A DNA stretch of 64,000 nt from Paracoccus pantotrophus (GCF_008824185.1 NZ_CP044423.1:571501-635500); one strand, 5' to 3'; counted from the stretch's first letter, positions 33,899 through 43,321 are shown. Program-made: numbers and translations. Notes: generated by a model from the letters alone, not told the origin.

Positions 33899-35254
33899 TC
33901 AGCCCGTTTGCCTTGGGAAAAGACACAGGCGGATGCCGTCTTTGCCGCGCAGCGTCAGCCGCATGATCGGTACCGGGCGGTCGCGGCCGGGTTCCAGACG
34001 ATAGGCGCGCAGGAGGGTGGCGAGGATCAGCGGCCCCTCGACCATGGCGAAGCCGGCGCCGGGGCAGGCGCGCGGTCCGGCCGAGAAGGGGATGAAGGCG
34101 TCGCGCTGGCGGGCCTTGCCGTTCTCGGTTTCCCAGCGCGACGGGTCGAAATGGTCGGGATTGTCCCAGAGCCGCTCGTGCCGGTGCAGGTGCCAGGGCG
34201 ACAGCACCAGTTGCGCGCCCCTGGGCGCCTTGCGGTCGCGCAGGGTCTCGGGGCGGCGGCATTGCCGCACCGTCATGGCGGCGGGCGGGTAGAGCCGCAG
34301 CGCCTCGCGGAAGACGGCGCGGGCCAGCGGCAGGTTGCGCATGGCGGCGAAATCCGGGGCGAGGTTCTGCCGCGCCTCCCGCGCCAGCCGGTCCTGCCAT
34401 TCCGGGCTTTCGGCGAGCAGGTAGAGCGTCCAGGCCAAGGCCGAGGCGCCGGTCTCGTGCCCGGCCAGGAAGAAGGTCGCGACCTCGTCGATCATCTCGG
34501 CCTCGGTAAAGCTGCGGCCGGTCTGCGGGTCGGGCGTGGTCATGATCTTGGTGGCGAGATCTTGCGGCGCGCTGCCGGCGGCGATCTCGGCGGCGCGGGC
34601 CGCGACGAGCTGGCGGATCAGACCGCGGATGCGGCGCGCCGTCTCGCGCACCCGGCGGGTGTGCAGCTGGGCCCAGCGGGGCAGGGCCATCAGCCCGCCC
34701 AGGTTCACCATCGGCTGGGCATCCTGATGGTCGCGGAAGGCCTGGAAGACCTGGGCGGCGGTCGCGTCCTCGATGGGGATCGAGAACAGGGTGCGGAAGA
34801 TGACGTCGGCGGCGATGTGGCTGGTCAGCGGCTCGATGTCGATCTCGGTCCCGTCGGCCAGCGGCGCCAGGCGCGCGACGCCGGCCTGGGCCGCGTCCCA
34901 CATCGCCGGGAAGGCCTCGCGCAGGCGGCCGCCCTCGAAGGCGGGATCGATGATGCGGCGCTGGTGCAGCCAGGTCTCGCCGTTCGAGATGAAACTGGAA
35001 TTCCCGAGCAATGGCTGCAAACCCGCCGCCATGCGCGGCGATTTTGGGAAATCCATCGGACGTTTTCGCAGGATCAGCTCGACCAGCACCGGGTCGTTGC
35101 AGGTGAAGCTGTGGATGAAGGGGCCGCGGAACTCGGCCATCCAGGCGCGGTAGAGCCGGTCGGATTGCGCCGACAGGATGTCGCGGCGGAAATCGCGAAG
35201 GAAGCGCCAGACCGAGGGTTTTCCCGGCCGCGCCGGTGGCTTGGGCGGGATCAT
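33899..35254 (-). CDS. cytochrome P450
   Basis: A 451-residue P450 monooxygenase with no membrane anchor. The I-helix oxygen motif is FLAGHETGAS, the K-helix motif is EALRLYPP, and the haem-binding loop is FSAGPRACPGAGF with thiolate C397. It resembles the CYP102/CYP4-like bacterial fatty-acid or terpene group, but the substrate is unknown and no ferredoxin gene is adjacent. The ATG at 35254 overlaps the TGA of the upstream GHSSG hydrolase gene (ATGA), so the two form a translationally coupled pair. Confidence 0.9.
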   Translation of the reverse strand: MIPPKPPARPGKPSVWRFLRDFRRDILSAQSDRLYRAWMAEFRGPFIHSFTCNDPVLVELILRKRPMDFPKSPRMAAGLQPLLGNSSFISNGETWLHQRRIIDPAFEGGRLREAFPAMWDAAQAGVARLAPLADGTEIDIEPLTSHIAADVIFRTLFSIPIEDATAAQVFQAFRDHQDAQPMVNLGGLMALPRWAQLHTRRVRETARRIRGLIRQLVAARAAEIAAGSAPQDLATKIMTTPDPQTGRSFTEAEMIDEVATFFLAGHETGASALAWTLYLLAESPEWQDRLAREARQNLAPDFAAMRNLPLARAVFREALRLYPPAAMTVRQCRRPETLRDRKAPRGAQLVLSPWHLHRHERLWDNPDHFDPSRWETENGKARQRDAFIPFSAGPRACPGAGFAMVEGPLILATLLRAYRLEPGRDRPVPIMRLTLRGKDGIRLCLFPRQTG

Positions 35255-36450
35255 GTCGCTACCCGGCGATTGACGGGCCGGGCGATGCGGCCCGGCGAAT
35301 GCGCGCGCCCGGCGAAACGCCGGCCCAGCGTCAGCGGCCCGGCGGTAATGGCGAAATAGTCGTAATCGCCCGGCCGGTCGAAGGCGCAGAGATACTGGAA
35401 ATGCAGCCGGAACCAGCGCCCGCGCAGTGCGCGCCGCTTTTGCGGGGAAAGCGTTTGGGTGAAGGCCGCCGACAGCACCAGCGGATGGCGGCGGCCGGGC
35501 GGCTCGACCCCCGAGACCGCGACCGGATCGCACAGGCCGAAGCAGCAGGCATCGCCCGGCGCGGTGACGTCGATCCAGTCAAGCTCGTCCCGAGCCGCCA
35601 GAAAGCGCAGGTCGGCGCGCAGCCGGTTCGCGCGCGGCAGGAACGACGCCATCGGCACGACATGGCCCAGCGACAGGTAGGAAAGCCGCGGCCCCTGTGC
35701 CGGCACCCGGCCCGAGCGGATCAGGTCGGCCAGCACCGAGATGCCCAGATAGGCGCCGGAGCTGTGGCCGACCACCAGCACCTCGTCCCAGTCGCCGGCC
35801 AGCACCTCGGCGATGCGTTCGGCGAAACGCGCCAGCCGCGCCTCGAGCGCCGGGGGATAGGCGCCGCGGTCCTGGGCGGTAAAGGCGTAGTCGTGCATCA
35901 GGTACCAGGCGAAGATCCTGCCGTCGAGGCGCCGCCACGCATGCAGCCCGGCCCAGGTCAGCGCCAGCATGACCGGCCCGCCCAGCCACCAGCCCAGGCC
36001 GGTGATCCGCCCCAGCGCCCAGCCGATGAGCGCCCCGGCCAGCGCCGAGGCCAGCAGCTGCGCCAGCAGCACGACCACCGGGTAAAGCGCCGCGATCACC
36101 GGGCCGCGGCGCAGCCGCATCAGCCGCATCAGCGCGCCCGAGCCGACATAGGCCCAGGCGGTGCGGACAAGCTGGCCATAGGTCGCGAGAATGCCCTGGC
36201 CCATCGAACCCTGCACGATGTCGGCCCAGACCAGCACCTCGAACTCGGCCTCGGCCTGCCGGCCGGCGAAATCGCCGGCGACGCCCCAGCCGAAGCCCGT
36301 GCGGTCGCGGCGCGGGCCGAAGCCCAGATGATAGCCCGAGATGCGCGCCTGTTCCGCCCCCTCGCGCCGGTAAAGCTCGCGATAGCGGCGGGGCGGGATC
36401 GGGTCATAGCCCGGGATGTAAAGGATGCGGCGGCGAAAAGGGCGGGTCAT
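35251..36450 (-). CDS. membrane protein with alpha/beta-hydrolase nucleophile motif
   Basis: A 399-residue protein of unknown specific function. Two hydrophobic helices in the middle (about residues 113-165; PVIAALYPVVVLLAQLLASA, then GWWLGGPVMLALTWAGL) are followed by a hydrolase-like half with VLVVGHSSGAYLGISVL (GxSxG nucleophile elbow). The N-terminus RILYIPGYDPIPPRRYRELY also resembles an alpha/beta-hydrolase start (oxyanion strand), so the membrane segment may be an insertion. It is translationally coupled to a P450 gene, suggesting joint action on a lipid-like compound; this is inference. The ATG at 36450 is preceded by a weak ribosome site. Confidence 0.65.
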   Translation of the reverse strand: MTRPFRRRILYIPGYDPIPPRRYRELYRREGAEQARISGYHLGFGPRRDRTGFGWGVAGDFAGRQAEAEFEVLVWADIVQGSMGQGILATYGQLVRTAWAYVGSGALMRLMRLRRGPVIAALYPVVVLLAQLLASALAGALIGWALGRITGLGWWLGGPVMLALTWAGLHAWRRLDGRIFAWYLMHDYAFTAQDRGAYPPALEARLARFAERIAEVLAGDWDEVLVVGHSSGAYLGISVLADLIRSGRVPAQGPRLSYLSLGHVVPMASFLPRANRLRADLRFLAARDELDWIDVTAPGDACCFGLCDPVAVSGVEPPGRRHPLVLSAAFTQTLSPQKRRALRGRWFRLHFQYLCAFDRPGDYDYFAITAGPLTLGRRFAGRAHSPGRIARPVNRRVAT

Positions 36451-36503
36451 GGAAAATCAGCTGTTTGCCCGCGCAGCATACGCGATCCGCGCGCGCAGAC
36501 AAG

Positions 36504-37190
36504 TTAGGCTAATTCCCAGCGCGCCTCGAGCCTCTCGATAGCGGCGATGCGGGCCTCGGCCGGCGGATGCGACATCAGCCAGGCCGGCGCGCCCGCCCGG
36601 CCCGCGCCCGCCAGCCGGTCGAGCTTGCGAAACAGGCTTTTCTGCGGCTCGGTGCCCAGCCCGGCCTTGACCATCAGCGCGCTGGCGAAGGCGTCGGCCT
36701 CGAATTCGTCTTGGCGCGACAGGCGGGCGGCAATGGCGCTGGCGGCGATATTGGCGATCCAGACGCCGATGCCGGGCAGGAAACGGCCCAGCACCCCTGC
36801 CAGCACCATGCGCACCACGTTCTGCCCGGCGAAATCCACCATGCGGCGCCGGGTATGGCCATGGGCGACATGGCCCAGCTCATGCGCGATGACCGATGCC
36901 AGCTCGGCCTCGGTCACTTCGCCGCGGTCCAGCCGGTCGAGGAAGCCGCGGGTCAGGAAGATGCGGCCGTCGGGCGCGGCCAGCCCGTTCACATGGCCGA
37001 CCTCGTAGACATGCGCCCGCACTTCGGGCAGGTCCATGGCCCGGCCCAGCCGCTCCAGCATCGGCAGCAGCCGGGGATGGCGCAGCGGCGTGGACTTGGC
37101 GTTCAGCTCGGCCTTGAGCCGCCATGCGGAAAAGAACCACATCGCGGCGGCATAAAGCAGGATCAGCAGGATCGGCGTGAGCTTCAGCAT
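36504..37190 (-). CDS. M48-family membrane metallopeptidase
   Basis: A 228-residue zinc metalloprotease of the HtpX/Oma1-like M48 family. One N-terminal helix anchors it (LTPILLILLYAAAMWFFSAW). The zinc motif is IAHELGHVAHGH (HELGH at 103-107), and the third ligand is probably the Glu of DEFEADAFAS. It would act in membrane protein quality control or on exported proteins. It lies 27 bases after the start of the neighbouring VWA gene on the same strand but is probably its downstream operon partner. Confidence 0.85.
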   Translation of the reverse strand: MLKLTPILLILLYAAAMWFFSAWRLKAELNAKSTPLRHPRLLPMLERLGRAMDLPEVRAHVYEVGHVNGLAAPDGRIFLTRGFLDRLDRGEVTEAELASVIAHELGHVAHGHTRRRMVDFAGQNVVRMVLAGVLGRFLPGIGVWIANIAASAIAARLSRQDEFEADAFASALMVKAGLGTEPQKSLFRKLDRLAGAGRAGAPAWLMSHPPAEARIAAIERLEARWELA

Positions 37191-37217
37191 ATGCGCAATA
37201 TGGGCATGGCGCGGCGC

Positions 37218-38399
37218 CTAGCCAAGGAGGCGCATGGCCTGGGTCAGCCCCTCCAGCGTCAGGGGCTGCATGCGGTCCTCGAAGATCTCGCGGATCATGG
37301 CGATCGAGCGGGTATGGCCCCAATGCGCGCGCGGCACCGGGTTCAGCCAGACGTGATCCGGCCAGGTCTCGCGCAGGCGCTTGAGCCAGGTCTCGCCCGA
37401 TTCGGGGTTCCAGTGCTCGTTGGCGCCGCCGGGCACGGCGATCTCATAGGGCGACATCGAGGCGTCGCCGACGAAGATCAGTTTGTAGTCGCGGCCGAAG
37501 CGGTTGATGACCTCCCAGGTCGGCGTCGTCTCGGTCCAGCGGCGGCGGTTGTCCTTCCACAGCGCCTCGTAGACGCAATTGTGGAAATAGAAATGCTCCA
37601 GGTGCTTGAACTCGGCGCGGGCGGCCGAGAACAGCTCGTCCACCAGCCGCGAATGGTCGTCCATGCTGCCGCCCGCGTCCAGGAACAGCAGCACCTTGAC
37701 GGCATTGTGCCGCTCGGGCCGGGTCTGCACGTCGATATAGCCATGCTCGGCGCTGGCGCGGATGGTGCCGGGCAGGTCCAGCTCCTCCAGCGCGCCGTGG
37801 CGGGCCCATTGCCGCAGCCGCTTCAGCGCCACCTTGATGTTGCGGGTGCCAAGCTCGACCGAATCGTCGAAGTCGCGGAACTCGCGCTTGTCCCAGACCT
37901 TGACGGCGCGGCGGTGGCGGCTTTCGGCTTGCCCGATCCGCACCCCTTCGGGGTTGTAGCCATAGGCGCCGAAGGGCGAGGTGCCGGCGGTGCCGATCCA
38001 TTTGTTGCCGCCCTGGTGGCGGCCCTGTTGCTCGGCCAGCCGCTCGCGCAGGCGCTTCATCAGCTCCTCGAAACTGCCGGTGCCCTCGACCGCGGCGCGC
38101 TCCTCGGGCGTCAGCAGCTTCTCGGCCAGCTTTTCCAGCCATTCGCGCGGGATCGAGACCTCGTTCACCAGCGCCTCGATGGGGATCTCGTCAAGGCCCG
38201 AGAAGGCTTCGGCGAAGGCGCGGTCGAACCGGTCGATATGCGCCTCGTTCTTGACCAGGGTGGCGCGGGCGAGGTGATAGAAGCCCTCGGGCGTCCAGTC
38301 CGACAGCCCGGCCTGCAGCCCCGCCAGCAGGTCCAGGTATTCCCGCAGGCTGGCCGGCACCCCATGGCGGCGCAGACTGTCGAGGAAGGGCCGGAACAT
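37218..38399 (-). CDS. VWA-domain protein (CoxE-like)
   Basis: A 393-residue cytoplasmic protein with a C-terminal von Willebrand A domain. The metal site reads FLDAGGSMDDH, so the usual DxSxS is DxGxS, a variant I recall as normal in this family. The N-terminal half is helical (LRRHGVPASLREYLDLLAGL). Such proteins often pair with a MoxR AAA+ ATPase as a metal-insertion or assembly chaperone; no MoxR gene is in this window. The ATG overlaps the stop of the small upstream gene (TGATG). Confidence 0.8.
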   Translation of the reverse strand: MFRPFLDSLRRHGVPASLREYLDLLAGLQAGLSDWTPEGFYHLARATLVKNEAHIDRFDRAFAEAFSGLDEIPIEALVNEVSIPREWLEKLAEKLLTPEERAAVEGTGSFEELMKRLRERLAEQQGRHQGGNKWIGTAGTSPFGAYGYNPEGVRIGQAESRHRRAVKVWDKREFRDFDDSVELGTRNIKVALKRLRQWARHGALEELDLPGTIRASAEHGYIDVQTRPERHNAVKVLLFLDAGGSMDDHSRLVDELFSAARAEFKHLEHFYFHNCVYEALWKDNRRRWTETTPTWEVINRFGRDYKLIFVGDASMSPYEIAVPGGANEHWNPESGETWLKRLRETWPDHVWLNPVPRAHWGHTRSIAMIREIFEDRMQPLTLEGLTQAMRLLG

Positions 38400-38563
38400 C
38401 AGCCCATCCGGCTGAGCAATATGGTCAGGAACACCCCCAGCACGGTCAGCGCCAGGGCATGGGCGGCGGCATATTGCAGCTTGTCGGCGCGGCTGCCGCC
38501 GGCTTTCGCGGCGCGCATCCAGCCGATCGCTGCGCCAATCAGGAATGCGGCGATCACGATCAT
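38399..38563 (-). CDS. small two-helix membrane protein
   Basis: A 54-residue protein with two hydrophobic stretches (IVIAAFLIGAAIGWMRA and HALALTVLGVFLTILLS) around a basic loop (KAGGSRADKLQY). I do not recognise a named family. The reading frame shares one base with the downstream VWA gene start (TGATG), which supports it being real and co-translated. A longer open frame upstream lacks protein character; ATG at 38563 is preferred, an ATG 12 bases upstream is possible. Confidence 0.65.
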   Translation of the reverse strand: MIVIAAFLIGAAIGWMRAAKAGGSRADKLQYAAAHALALTVLGVFLTILLSRMG

Positions 38564-38682
38564 GGGGCAGGGCATAGCCCGCCCCCGCGCCCCTGTCGAG
38601 AGGCGCGCCTTTGATCGCCCCCCTTGAAGGCGTGGCGGGCGCGGGTTACTTTCGGACCAACTTGTTATCGGAGGGCGTGACC

Positions 38683-39807
38683 ATGGCGCCCAGGCGTCCT
38701 GCGGGTGCGGACGCGTTCCCGAGAAAAACGGTCGAGCCTTTCGCCACCCGCCCGGCCGAGGACGGGCCGCTCTATGCGGCCTTGGATCTTGGCACCAACA
38801 GCTGCCGGATGCTGATTGCCCGTCCCGCGGGCAGCCAGTTCCAGGTGGTCGACAGTTTCTCGAAGCCGGTCCAGCTGGGCCACGGCCTCGAGGCATCAGG
38901 CAGGCTGTCGCGTCCCTCGATGGCGCGGACGGTGCATGCTTTGCAGGTGTGCCGGCGCAAGCTCGAGGCGCATAAGGTCACGCGCATGCGCCTGGTCGCG
39001 ACCGAGGCCTGCCGGCGGGCCAGGAACAGCCGCGATTTCCTGCGCATGATCCGGCGCGAGACCGGGCTGCCGGTCGAGATCATCGACGCCGAGGAAGAGG
39101 CGCGGCTGGCGGTGATCTCCTGCGCGCCGCTGGTCAGCCAGCGCACCGAGCAATTGCTGGTCGTCGATATCGGCGGCGGCTCGACCGAGCTGGTCTGGAT
39201 CGACCTCGAGGATGTCGAGCCCAAGGAGCGGTCGCGCGCGATTATGCGGCTGGGCAACGGTTTTGCCGACCCGCAGCCGGGCGGGGCGCGGGTGGTGGAC
39301 TGGATCAGCGTGCCGCTGGGCGTCGCCACGCTGCGCGACCAGTTCGAGGATGTCGAGGACGATCAGGGCCGATTCGCGCTGATGTCCTGGCATTTCGAGG
39401 AGATGCTGGCGGATTTCACACCCTATTCCCTGGCCCAGACCATGCGGGAAGGATTCCAGATCATCGGCACCTCGGGCACCGTGACCACGGTGGCGGCCAG
39501 CCATCTGGGCCTGCGCCGCTATGATCGGACCAAGGTGGACGGGCTGACCATGACCACGGCCCAGATCGACCGGGTGATCCGTGATTACCTGGCGCTGGGG
39601 CCCGAGGGGCGGCGCGCCGATCCCCGCATCGGACGCGAGCGCCATGCGCTGATCATGTCGGGCGCGGCGATCCTGCAGACGCTGATGCGGGTCTGGCCGA
39701 CGACGCGGCTGTCGGTCGCGGATCGCGGCCTGCGCGAGGGGTTGCTTTATGTGCAGATGGTCAGGGACGGGGTGCTGGCCCCGGACGGAATGAACGGGGT
39801 GGCTTGA
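38683..39807 (+). CDS. Ppx/GppA exopolyphosphatase-type phosphatase
   Basis: A 374-residue actin-fold phosphatase that hydrolyses polyphosphate or pppGpp. Phosphate loop 1 is YAALDLGTNSCRMLIARP and loop 2 is LLVVDIGGGSTELVWIDLE; the catalytic Glu region IDAEEEARL is intact. A 40-residue basic/disordered N-terminal extension precedes the fold. The ATG at 38683 follows CGGAGG. rlmE follows immediately (stop and possible TTG start overlap), so stress signalling and rRNA modification genes are co-transcribed, as is common in Rhodobacterales. Confidence 0.9.
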   Translation: MAPRRPAGADAFPRKTVEPFATRPAEDGPLYAALDLGTNSCRMLIARPAGSQFQVVDSFSKPVQLGHGLEASGRLSRPSMARTVHALQVCRRKLEAHKVTRMRLVATEACRRARNSRDFLRMIRRETGLPVEIIDAEEEARLAVISCAPLVSQRTEQLLVVDIGGGSTELVWIDLEDVEPKERSRAIMRLGNGFADPQPGGARVVDWISVPLGVATLRDQFEDVEDDQGRFALMSWHFEEMLADFTPYSLAQTMREGFQIIGTSGTVTTVAASHLGLRRYDRTKVDGLTMTTAQIDRVIRDYLALGPEGRRADPRIGRERHALIMSGAAILQTLMRVWPTTRLSVADRGLREGLLYVQMVRDGVLAPDGMNGVA

Positions 39808-39809
39808 AG

Positions 39810-40562
39810 ATGGGCGAAGGCAAGAAGCCGGGATCGGAACGGAAAAGCTCGGGCCGCGGCCAGCGCGACCTGCGGGTGCGGGTAAAGTCGGCCAAGGGGC
39901 GCAAGCTGTCCAGCACGCTGTGGCTGGAGCGGCAACTGAACGACCCCTATGTCGCGCGCGCCAAGCGCGAGGGCTATCGCGGCCGCGCCGCCTACAAGAT
40001 CCTGGAGCTGGACGACAAGTATCGCTTTCTGGTGCCGGGCGCGCGGGTGGTCGATCTGGGCTGCGCGCCGGGCGGCTGGTGCCAGGTGGCGGTCGCGCGC
40101 GTCAATGCGCTTGGCGACAAGCCCGGCAAGAAGGTCGGTCGGGTGCTGGGCGTTGACCTGCAAGAGGTCGATCCGATTCCGGGGGCCGAGATCCACCAGC
40201 TCGATTTCCTGTCGGATGGCGCCGACGAACAGGTCAAGGCCTGGCTGGGCGGGCGCGCCGACGTGGTGATGTCGGACATGGCCGCGGCCTCGTCGGGGCA
40301 CAAGGGCACCGATCATTTGCGCATCGTGGCGCTGGTCGAGGCGGCGGCGCAGCTGGCCTTCGACGTGCTGGAGCCGGGCGGCACCTTCGTCGCCAAGGTG
40401 CTGGCCGGCGGCGCCGAGAACGAGATGCAGGCCATGCTCAAGCGCAATTTCCGCAAGGTGGCGAATGTGAAACCGCCGGCCAGCCGCTCGGATTCCTCCG
40501 AGAAATTCGTGGTGGCGCAGGGTTTCCGCGGCAGGGAGGCGGATGAGGCCGACCAGGGCTGA
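39810..40562 (+). CDS. rlmE: 23S rRNA 2'-O-ribose methyltransferase RlmE
   Basis: A 250-residue FtsJ/RrmJ-type methyltransferase that modifies U2552 of 23S rRNA. SAM motif I is VVDLGCAPGGWCQVA; the catalytic K-D-K-E tetrad is visible as AYKILELDDKY, VVMSDMAAASSGH, FVAKVLAGGA and SSEKFVVAQG. A 30-residue basic N-terminal tail is typical of alphaproteobacterial forms. The ATG at 39810 is chosen; a TTG at 39804 overlapping the previous stop is an alternative that adds two residues. Confidence 0.95.
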   Translation: MGEGKKPGSERKSSGRGQRDLRVRVKSAKGRKLSSTLWLERQLNDPYVARAKREGYRGRAAYKILELDDKYRFLVPGARVVDLGCAPGGWCQVAVARVNALGDKPGKKVGRVLGVDLQEVDPIPGAEIHQLDFLSDGADEQVKAWLGGRADVVMSDMAAASSGHKGTDHLRIVALVEAAAQLAFDVLEPGGTFVAKVLAGGAENEMQAMLKRNFRKVANVKPPASRSDSSEKFVVAQGFRGREADEADQG

Positions 40563-40701
40563 AGTCGCGCCCCAGGCCGGCCCCGCGCCGGACGCAAGCG
40601 CCTGGGTGCCGGCCCGGCTGCGAAGGGGCCGGGCCGCTGCCGCTTGCAAACCCCGCCCGTGCTTGCCAGAACTTCGGGCGAAACTGGCTGGGAATGATAG
40701 C

Positions 40702-41652
40702 ATGAGTCTTTACGTGGCCCTTCAGATGGACCCGGTCGAGCATGTCTCGATCGACGGGGACAGCACCTTCCGGCTGGGGCTGGAGGCCGAGGCCCGCGGC
40801 CACCGGCTGTTCCAGTACACAGCCGACCGGCTGAGCTATTGCGAGGGGCGGGTGATGGCCCGCGGCCGGCCGATCAGCCTGCGGCGCGAACAGGGCAACC
40901 ATGTCAGCTTCGGCGATTGGGCCGATGTCGATCTGTCCGGGTTCGACGTGGTCTGGCTGCGCCAGGATCCGCCCTTCGACATGGGCTATATCACCACCAC
41001 GCATCTGCTGGACCGGGTGCATCCCTCGACCTATGTCGTCAACGATCCCTTCTGGGTGCGCAACAGCCCCGAGAAGCTTCTGGTGCTGGACTTCCCCGAG
41101 CTGACGCCGCCGACGCTGATCACCCGCGAGCTGGCGCAGATCCGCGCCTTCCGCGAGCGGCACGGCGATTTCATCCTCAAGCCGCTCTACGGCAATGGCG
41201 GGGTCGGCATCTTCCACATGCGGCCGGACGATCCGAACCTGTCCTCGCTGGTCGAGACCTTCCTGGCCAACAGCCGCGAGCCGATCATCGCGCAGAAATA
41301 CCTGCCCGCCGTGGTCCGGGGCGACAAGCGCATCATCCTGGTCGATGGCGAGCCGGTCGGCGCGATCAACCGCGTCCCGGCCCAGGGCGAGGCGCGGTCG
41401 AATATGCATGTCGGCGGCCGCCCGGAAAAGATCGGCCTGACCGAGCGCGAATACGAGATCTGCGCCCGGATCGGCCCGGTGCTGCGCGAAAAGGGTCTGA
41501 TCTTCACCGGCATCGACGTGATCGACGGCTGGCTGACCGAGATCAACGTGACCTCGCCCACCGGCATCCAGGAGCTTGAGCGTTTCGACGGCATCAACGC
41601 CGCGGCGCTGATCTGGGAGGCCATCGAGCGGCGGCTGGCCGAGCGGGGCTGA
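40702..41652 (+). CDS. gshB: glutathione synthetase GshB
   Basis: A 316-residue ATP-grasp ligase joining gamma-glutamylcysteine and glycine. Family segments are YVALQMDPVEHVSIDGDSTF at the N-terminus, WLRQDPPFDMGYITTTHLLD, ILKPLYGNGGVGIF (ATP-grasp glycine-rich loop) and ITEIN-type metal site LTEINVTSPTGIQELERFDG. The ATG at 40702 gives the canonical start; the frame is open upstream without homology. The 140-base gap before it has no gene. It faces comM convergently. Confidence 0.95.
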   Translation: MSLYVALQMDPVEHVSIDGDSTFRLGLEAEARGHRLFQYTADRLSYCEGRVMARGRPISLRREQGNHVSFGDWADVDLSGFDVVWLRQDPPFDMGYITTTHLLDRVHPSTYVVNDPFWVRNSPEKLLVLDFPELTPPTLITRELAQIRAFRERHGDFILKPLYGNGGVGIFHMRPDDPNLSSLVETFLANSREPIIAQKYLPAVVRGDKRIILVDGEPVGAINRVPAQGEARSNMHVGGRPEKIGLTEREYEICARIGPVLREKGLIFTGIDVIDGWLTEINVTSPTGIQELERFDGINAAALIWEAIERRLAERG

Positions 41653-41685
41653 CCCCCGCCCGCCTGACCGGGCATCGCGGCTGAT

Positions 41686-41721
41686 TCGCCCCCGCCGCCG
41701 CGAAAACCGGCGCAGGGGCGA
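41686..41721. terminator. bidirectional hairpin between gshB and comM
   Basis: TCGCCCC followed by CGCCG pairs with CGGCG and then GGGGCGA, a 12-base stem with a 2-base bulge and 10-base loop containing GAAAA. It lies between convergent stop codons. A second small hairpin ACCCC-GAC-GGGGT follows at 41731-41743. Confidence 0.5.
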
Positions 41722-41764
41722 GTGGCAAGAACCCCGACGGGGTCGCGCTGCCTTCGCCAGGCCC

Positions 41765-43279
41765 TCAATCCGGGCGACCGAAGGGCAGGCGATAGGACAG
41801 CGCCTCGGCCAGGTGCGGCTGGCGGATCGCGGGCGAGGCGTCCAGGTCGGCGATGGTGCGGGCGCTGCGCAGGATGCGGTGATAGCCGCGCGGGGTCAGC
41901 CCCAGCCGCTCGGCTGCCAGCGCCAGCAGCGACCGGCATTCGCCGTCGAGCGGCGCGATCTCCTCCAGCAGCCGGCCCGAGGCGTCGGCGTTCACCCGCG
42001 CCGCCGGGTGATCGGCAAAGCGGGCCGTTTGCAGCGCGCGGGCGGCGGCGACACGCGCGGCCACGCTGGCCGAGCTTTCGCCGGTGGCAGGCAGGCCCAG
42101 ATCCTCGATGGCGACCTGCGGCACCTCGATGCGCAGGTCGAAGCGGTCCATCATCGGCCCCGAGATGCGGCCCAGGTAATCCGATCCGCAGCGCGGCGCC
42201 TTGGAACAGGCGCGCGCGGCATCCGCGATCTCGCCGCAGCGGCAGGGATTGGCGGCCGCGACCAGCAGGAAACGCGCCGGATAGCGGATATGGGCATTGG
42301 CGCGCGAGACATGGATCTCGCCGGTCTCGATCGGCTCGCGCAGGGCGTCGATGACCCGACGTTCGAACTCGGGCAGCTCGTCCAGGAACAGCACGCCGTT
42401 ATGCGCAAGGCTCGCCTGTCCGGGCCGGGCGTTGCGCCCGCCGCCCACCATCGCTGCCATCGAGGCGGTGTGATGCGGCTGGCGAAAAGGGGCGGTGCGC
42501 GAGATGCCGCCCTCGGCCAGCAGCCCGGCGACGGAATGGATCACCGAGGTCTCCAGCGCCTCCTGCGGGCTCAGCGGCGGCAGGATGCCGGGCAGGCGGG
42601 TGGCCAGCATCGACTTGCTGGCGCCGGGCGGGCCGATCATCAGCAGGTGGTGGCGGCCGGCGGCGGCAATCTCCAGCGCCCGGCGGGCGCGTTCCTGGCC
42701 CTTGACCTCGGCAAGGTCGGCCCCGAACACGGGTTCCGCCAACTCGCCCGGCGCGGCGCGGGGCAGGGGCGCGCGGTCGGTCAGGTGATCGACCACCTCG
42801 CGCAGGCTCTGCGGCGCCAGGACCGGCACGGTGCCGACCCAGGCCGCCTCGGCCCCGCAGGCGCGCGGCACCAGCAGCGCCCGGCCGTCCTCGGCCGCGG
42901 CCATGGCGGCGGGCAGGGCGCCCGCGACCGGGGAAAGCCGGCCGTCCAGCGCCAGTTCCCCCAGCGCCACCATCCGTTCCAGCGACTCGGCCGGGACGAT
43001 CTCCAGCGCCGCCAGCACCGCAAGCGCGATGGGCAGGTCGAAATGCGACCCCTCCTTGGGCAGGTCGGCGGGCGACAGGTTCACCGTCACCCGCCGCGAG
43101 GGCATGGCGATGGAGAGCGCGCCGAAGGCGGCTTTCACCCGCTCGCGCGCCTCGCTGACCGATTTGTCGGGCAGGCCAACGATGCCGAATCCCGGCAGGC
43201 CCGGCGAGACCGAACATTGCACCTCGACCAGCCGCGCCTCGACCCCGTCGAAGGCCACGGTATAGGCAATCGCCGCCAT
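41765..43279 (-). CDS. comM: ComM/YifB-family AAA+ ATPase (competence branch-migration helicase)
   Basis: A 504-residue Mg-chelatase-like AAA+ protein. The N-terminal Lon-like fold (AYTVAFDGVEARLVEVQCSV, GLPDKSVSEARERVKAAFGA) precedes the ATPase: Walker A GPPGASKSMLATRLPGI (the usual G before K is replaced by S), Walker B NGVLFLDELPEF, and the cysteine pairs in NPCRCG and ACSKAPRCGSDY. ComM promotes branch migration during natural transformation, and in Rhodobacter it is needed to integrate GTA-delivered DNA. The ATG at 43279 follows GGGGAGA; an ATG 18 bases upstream is possible. A perfect CtrA box lies 43 bases upstream. Confidence 0.9.
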   Translation of the reverse strand: MAAIAYTVAFDGVEARLVEVQCSVSPGLPGFGIVGLPDKSVSEARERVKAAFGALSIAMPSRRVTVNLSPADLPKEGSHFDLPIALAVLAALEIVPAESLERMVALGELALDGRLSPVAGALPAAMAAAEDGRALLVPRACGAEAAWVGTVPVLAPQSLREVVDHLTDRAPLPRAAPGELAEPVFGADLAEVKGQERARRALEIAAAGRHHLLMIGPPGASKSMLATRLPGILPPLSPQEALETSVIHSVAGLLAEGGISRTAPFRQPHHTASMAAMVGGGRNARPGQASLAHNGVLFLDELPEFERRVIDALREPIETGEIHVSRANAHIRYPARFLLVAAANPCRCGEIADAARACSKAPRCGSDYLGRISGPMMDRFDLRIEVPQVAIEDLGLPATGESSASVAARVAAARALQTARFADHPAARVNADASGRLLEEIAPLDGECRSLLALAAERLGLTPRGYHRILRSARTIADLDASPAIRQPHLAEALSYRLPFGRPD

Positions 43280-43321
43280 TGGCACTCTCCCCTGCACGGC
43301 CGCAGGCTTAACCTTCAGGGC

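Noticed and set aside
36504..38563. VWA, M48 and small membrane protein as a toxin or defence module
   Set aside because: All three are common chromosomal families with intact housekeeping-type motifs, and no effector, nuclease or helicase partner is nearby.
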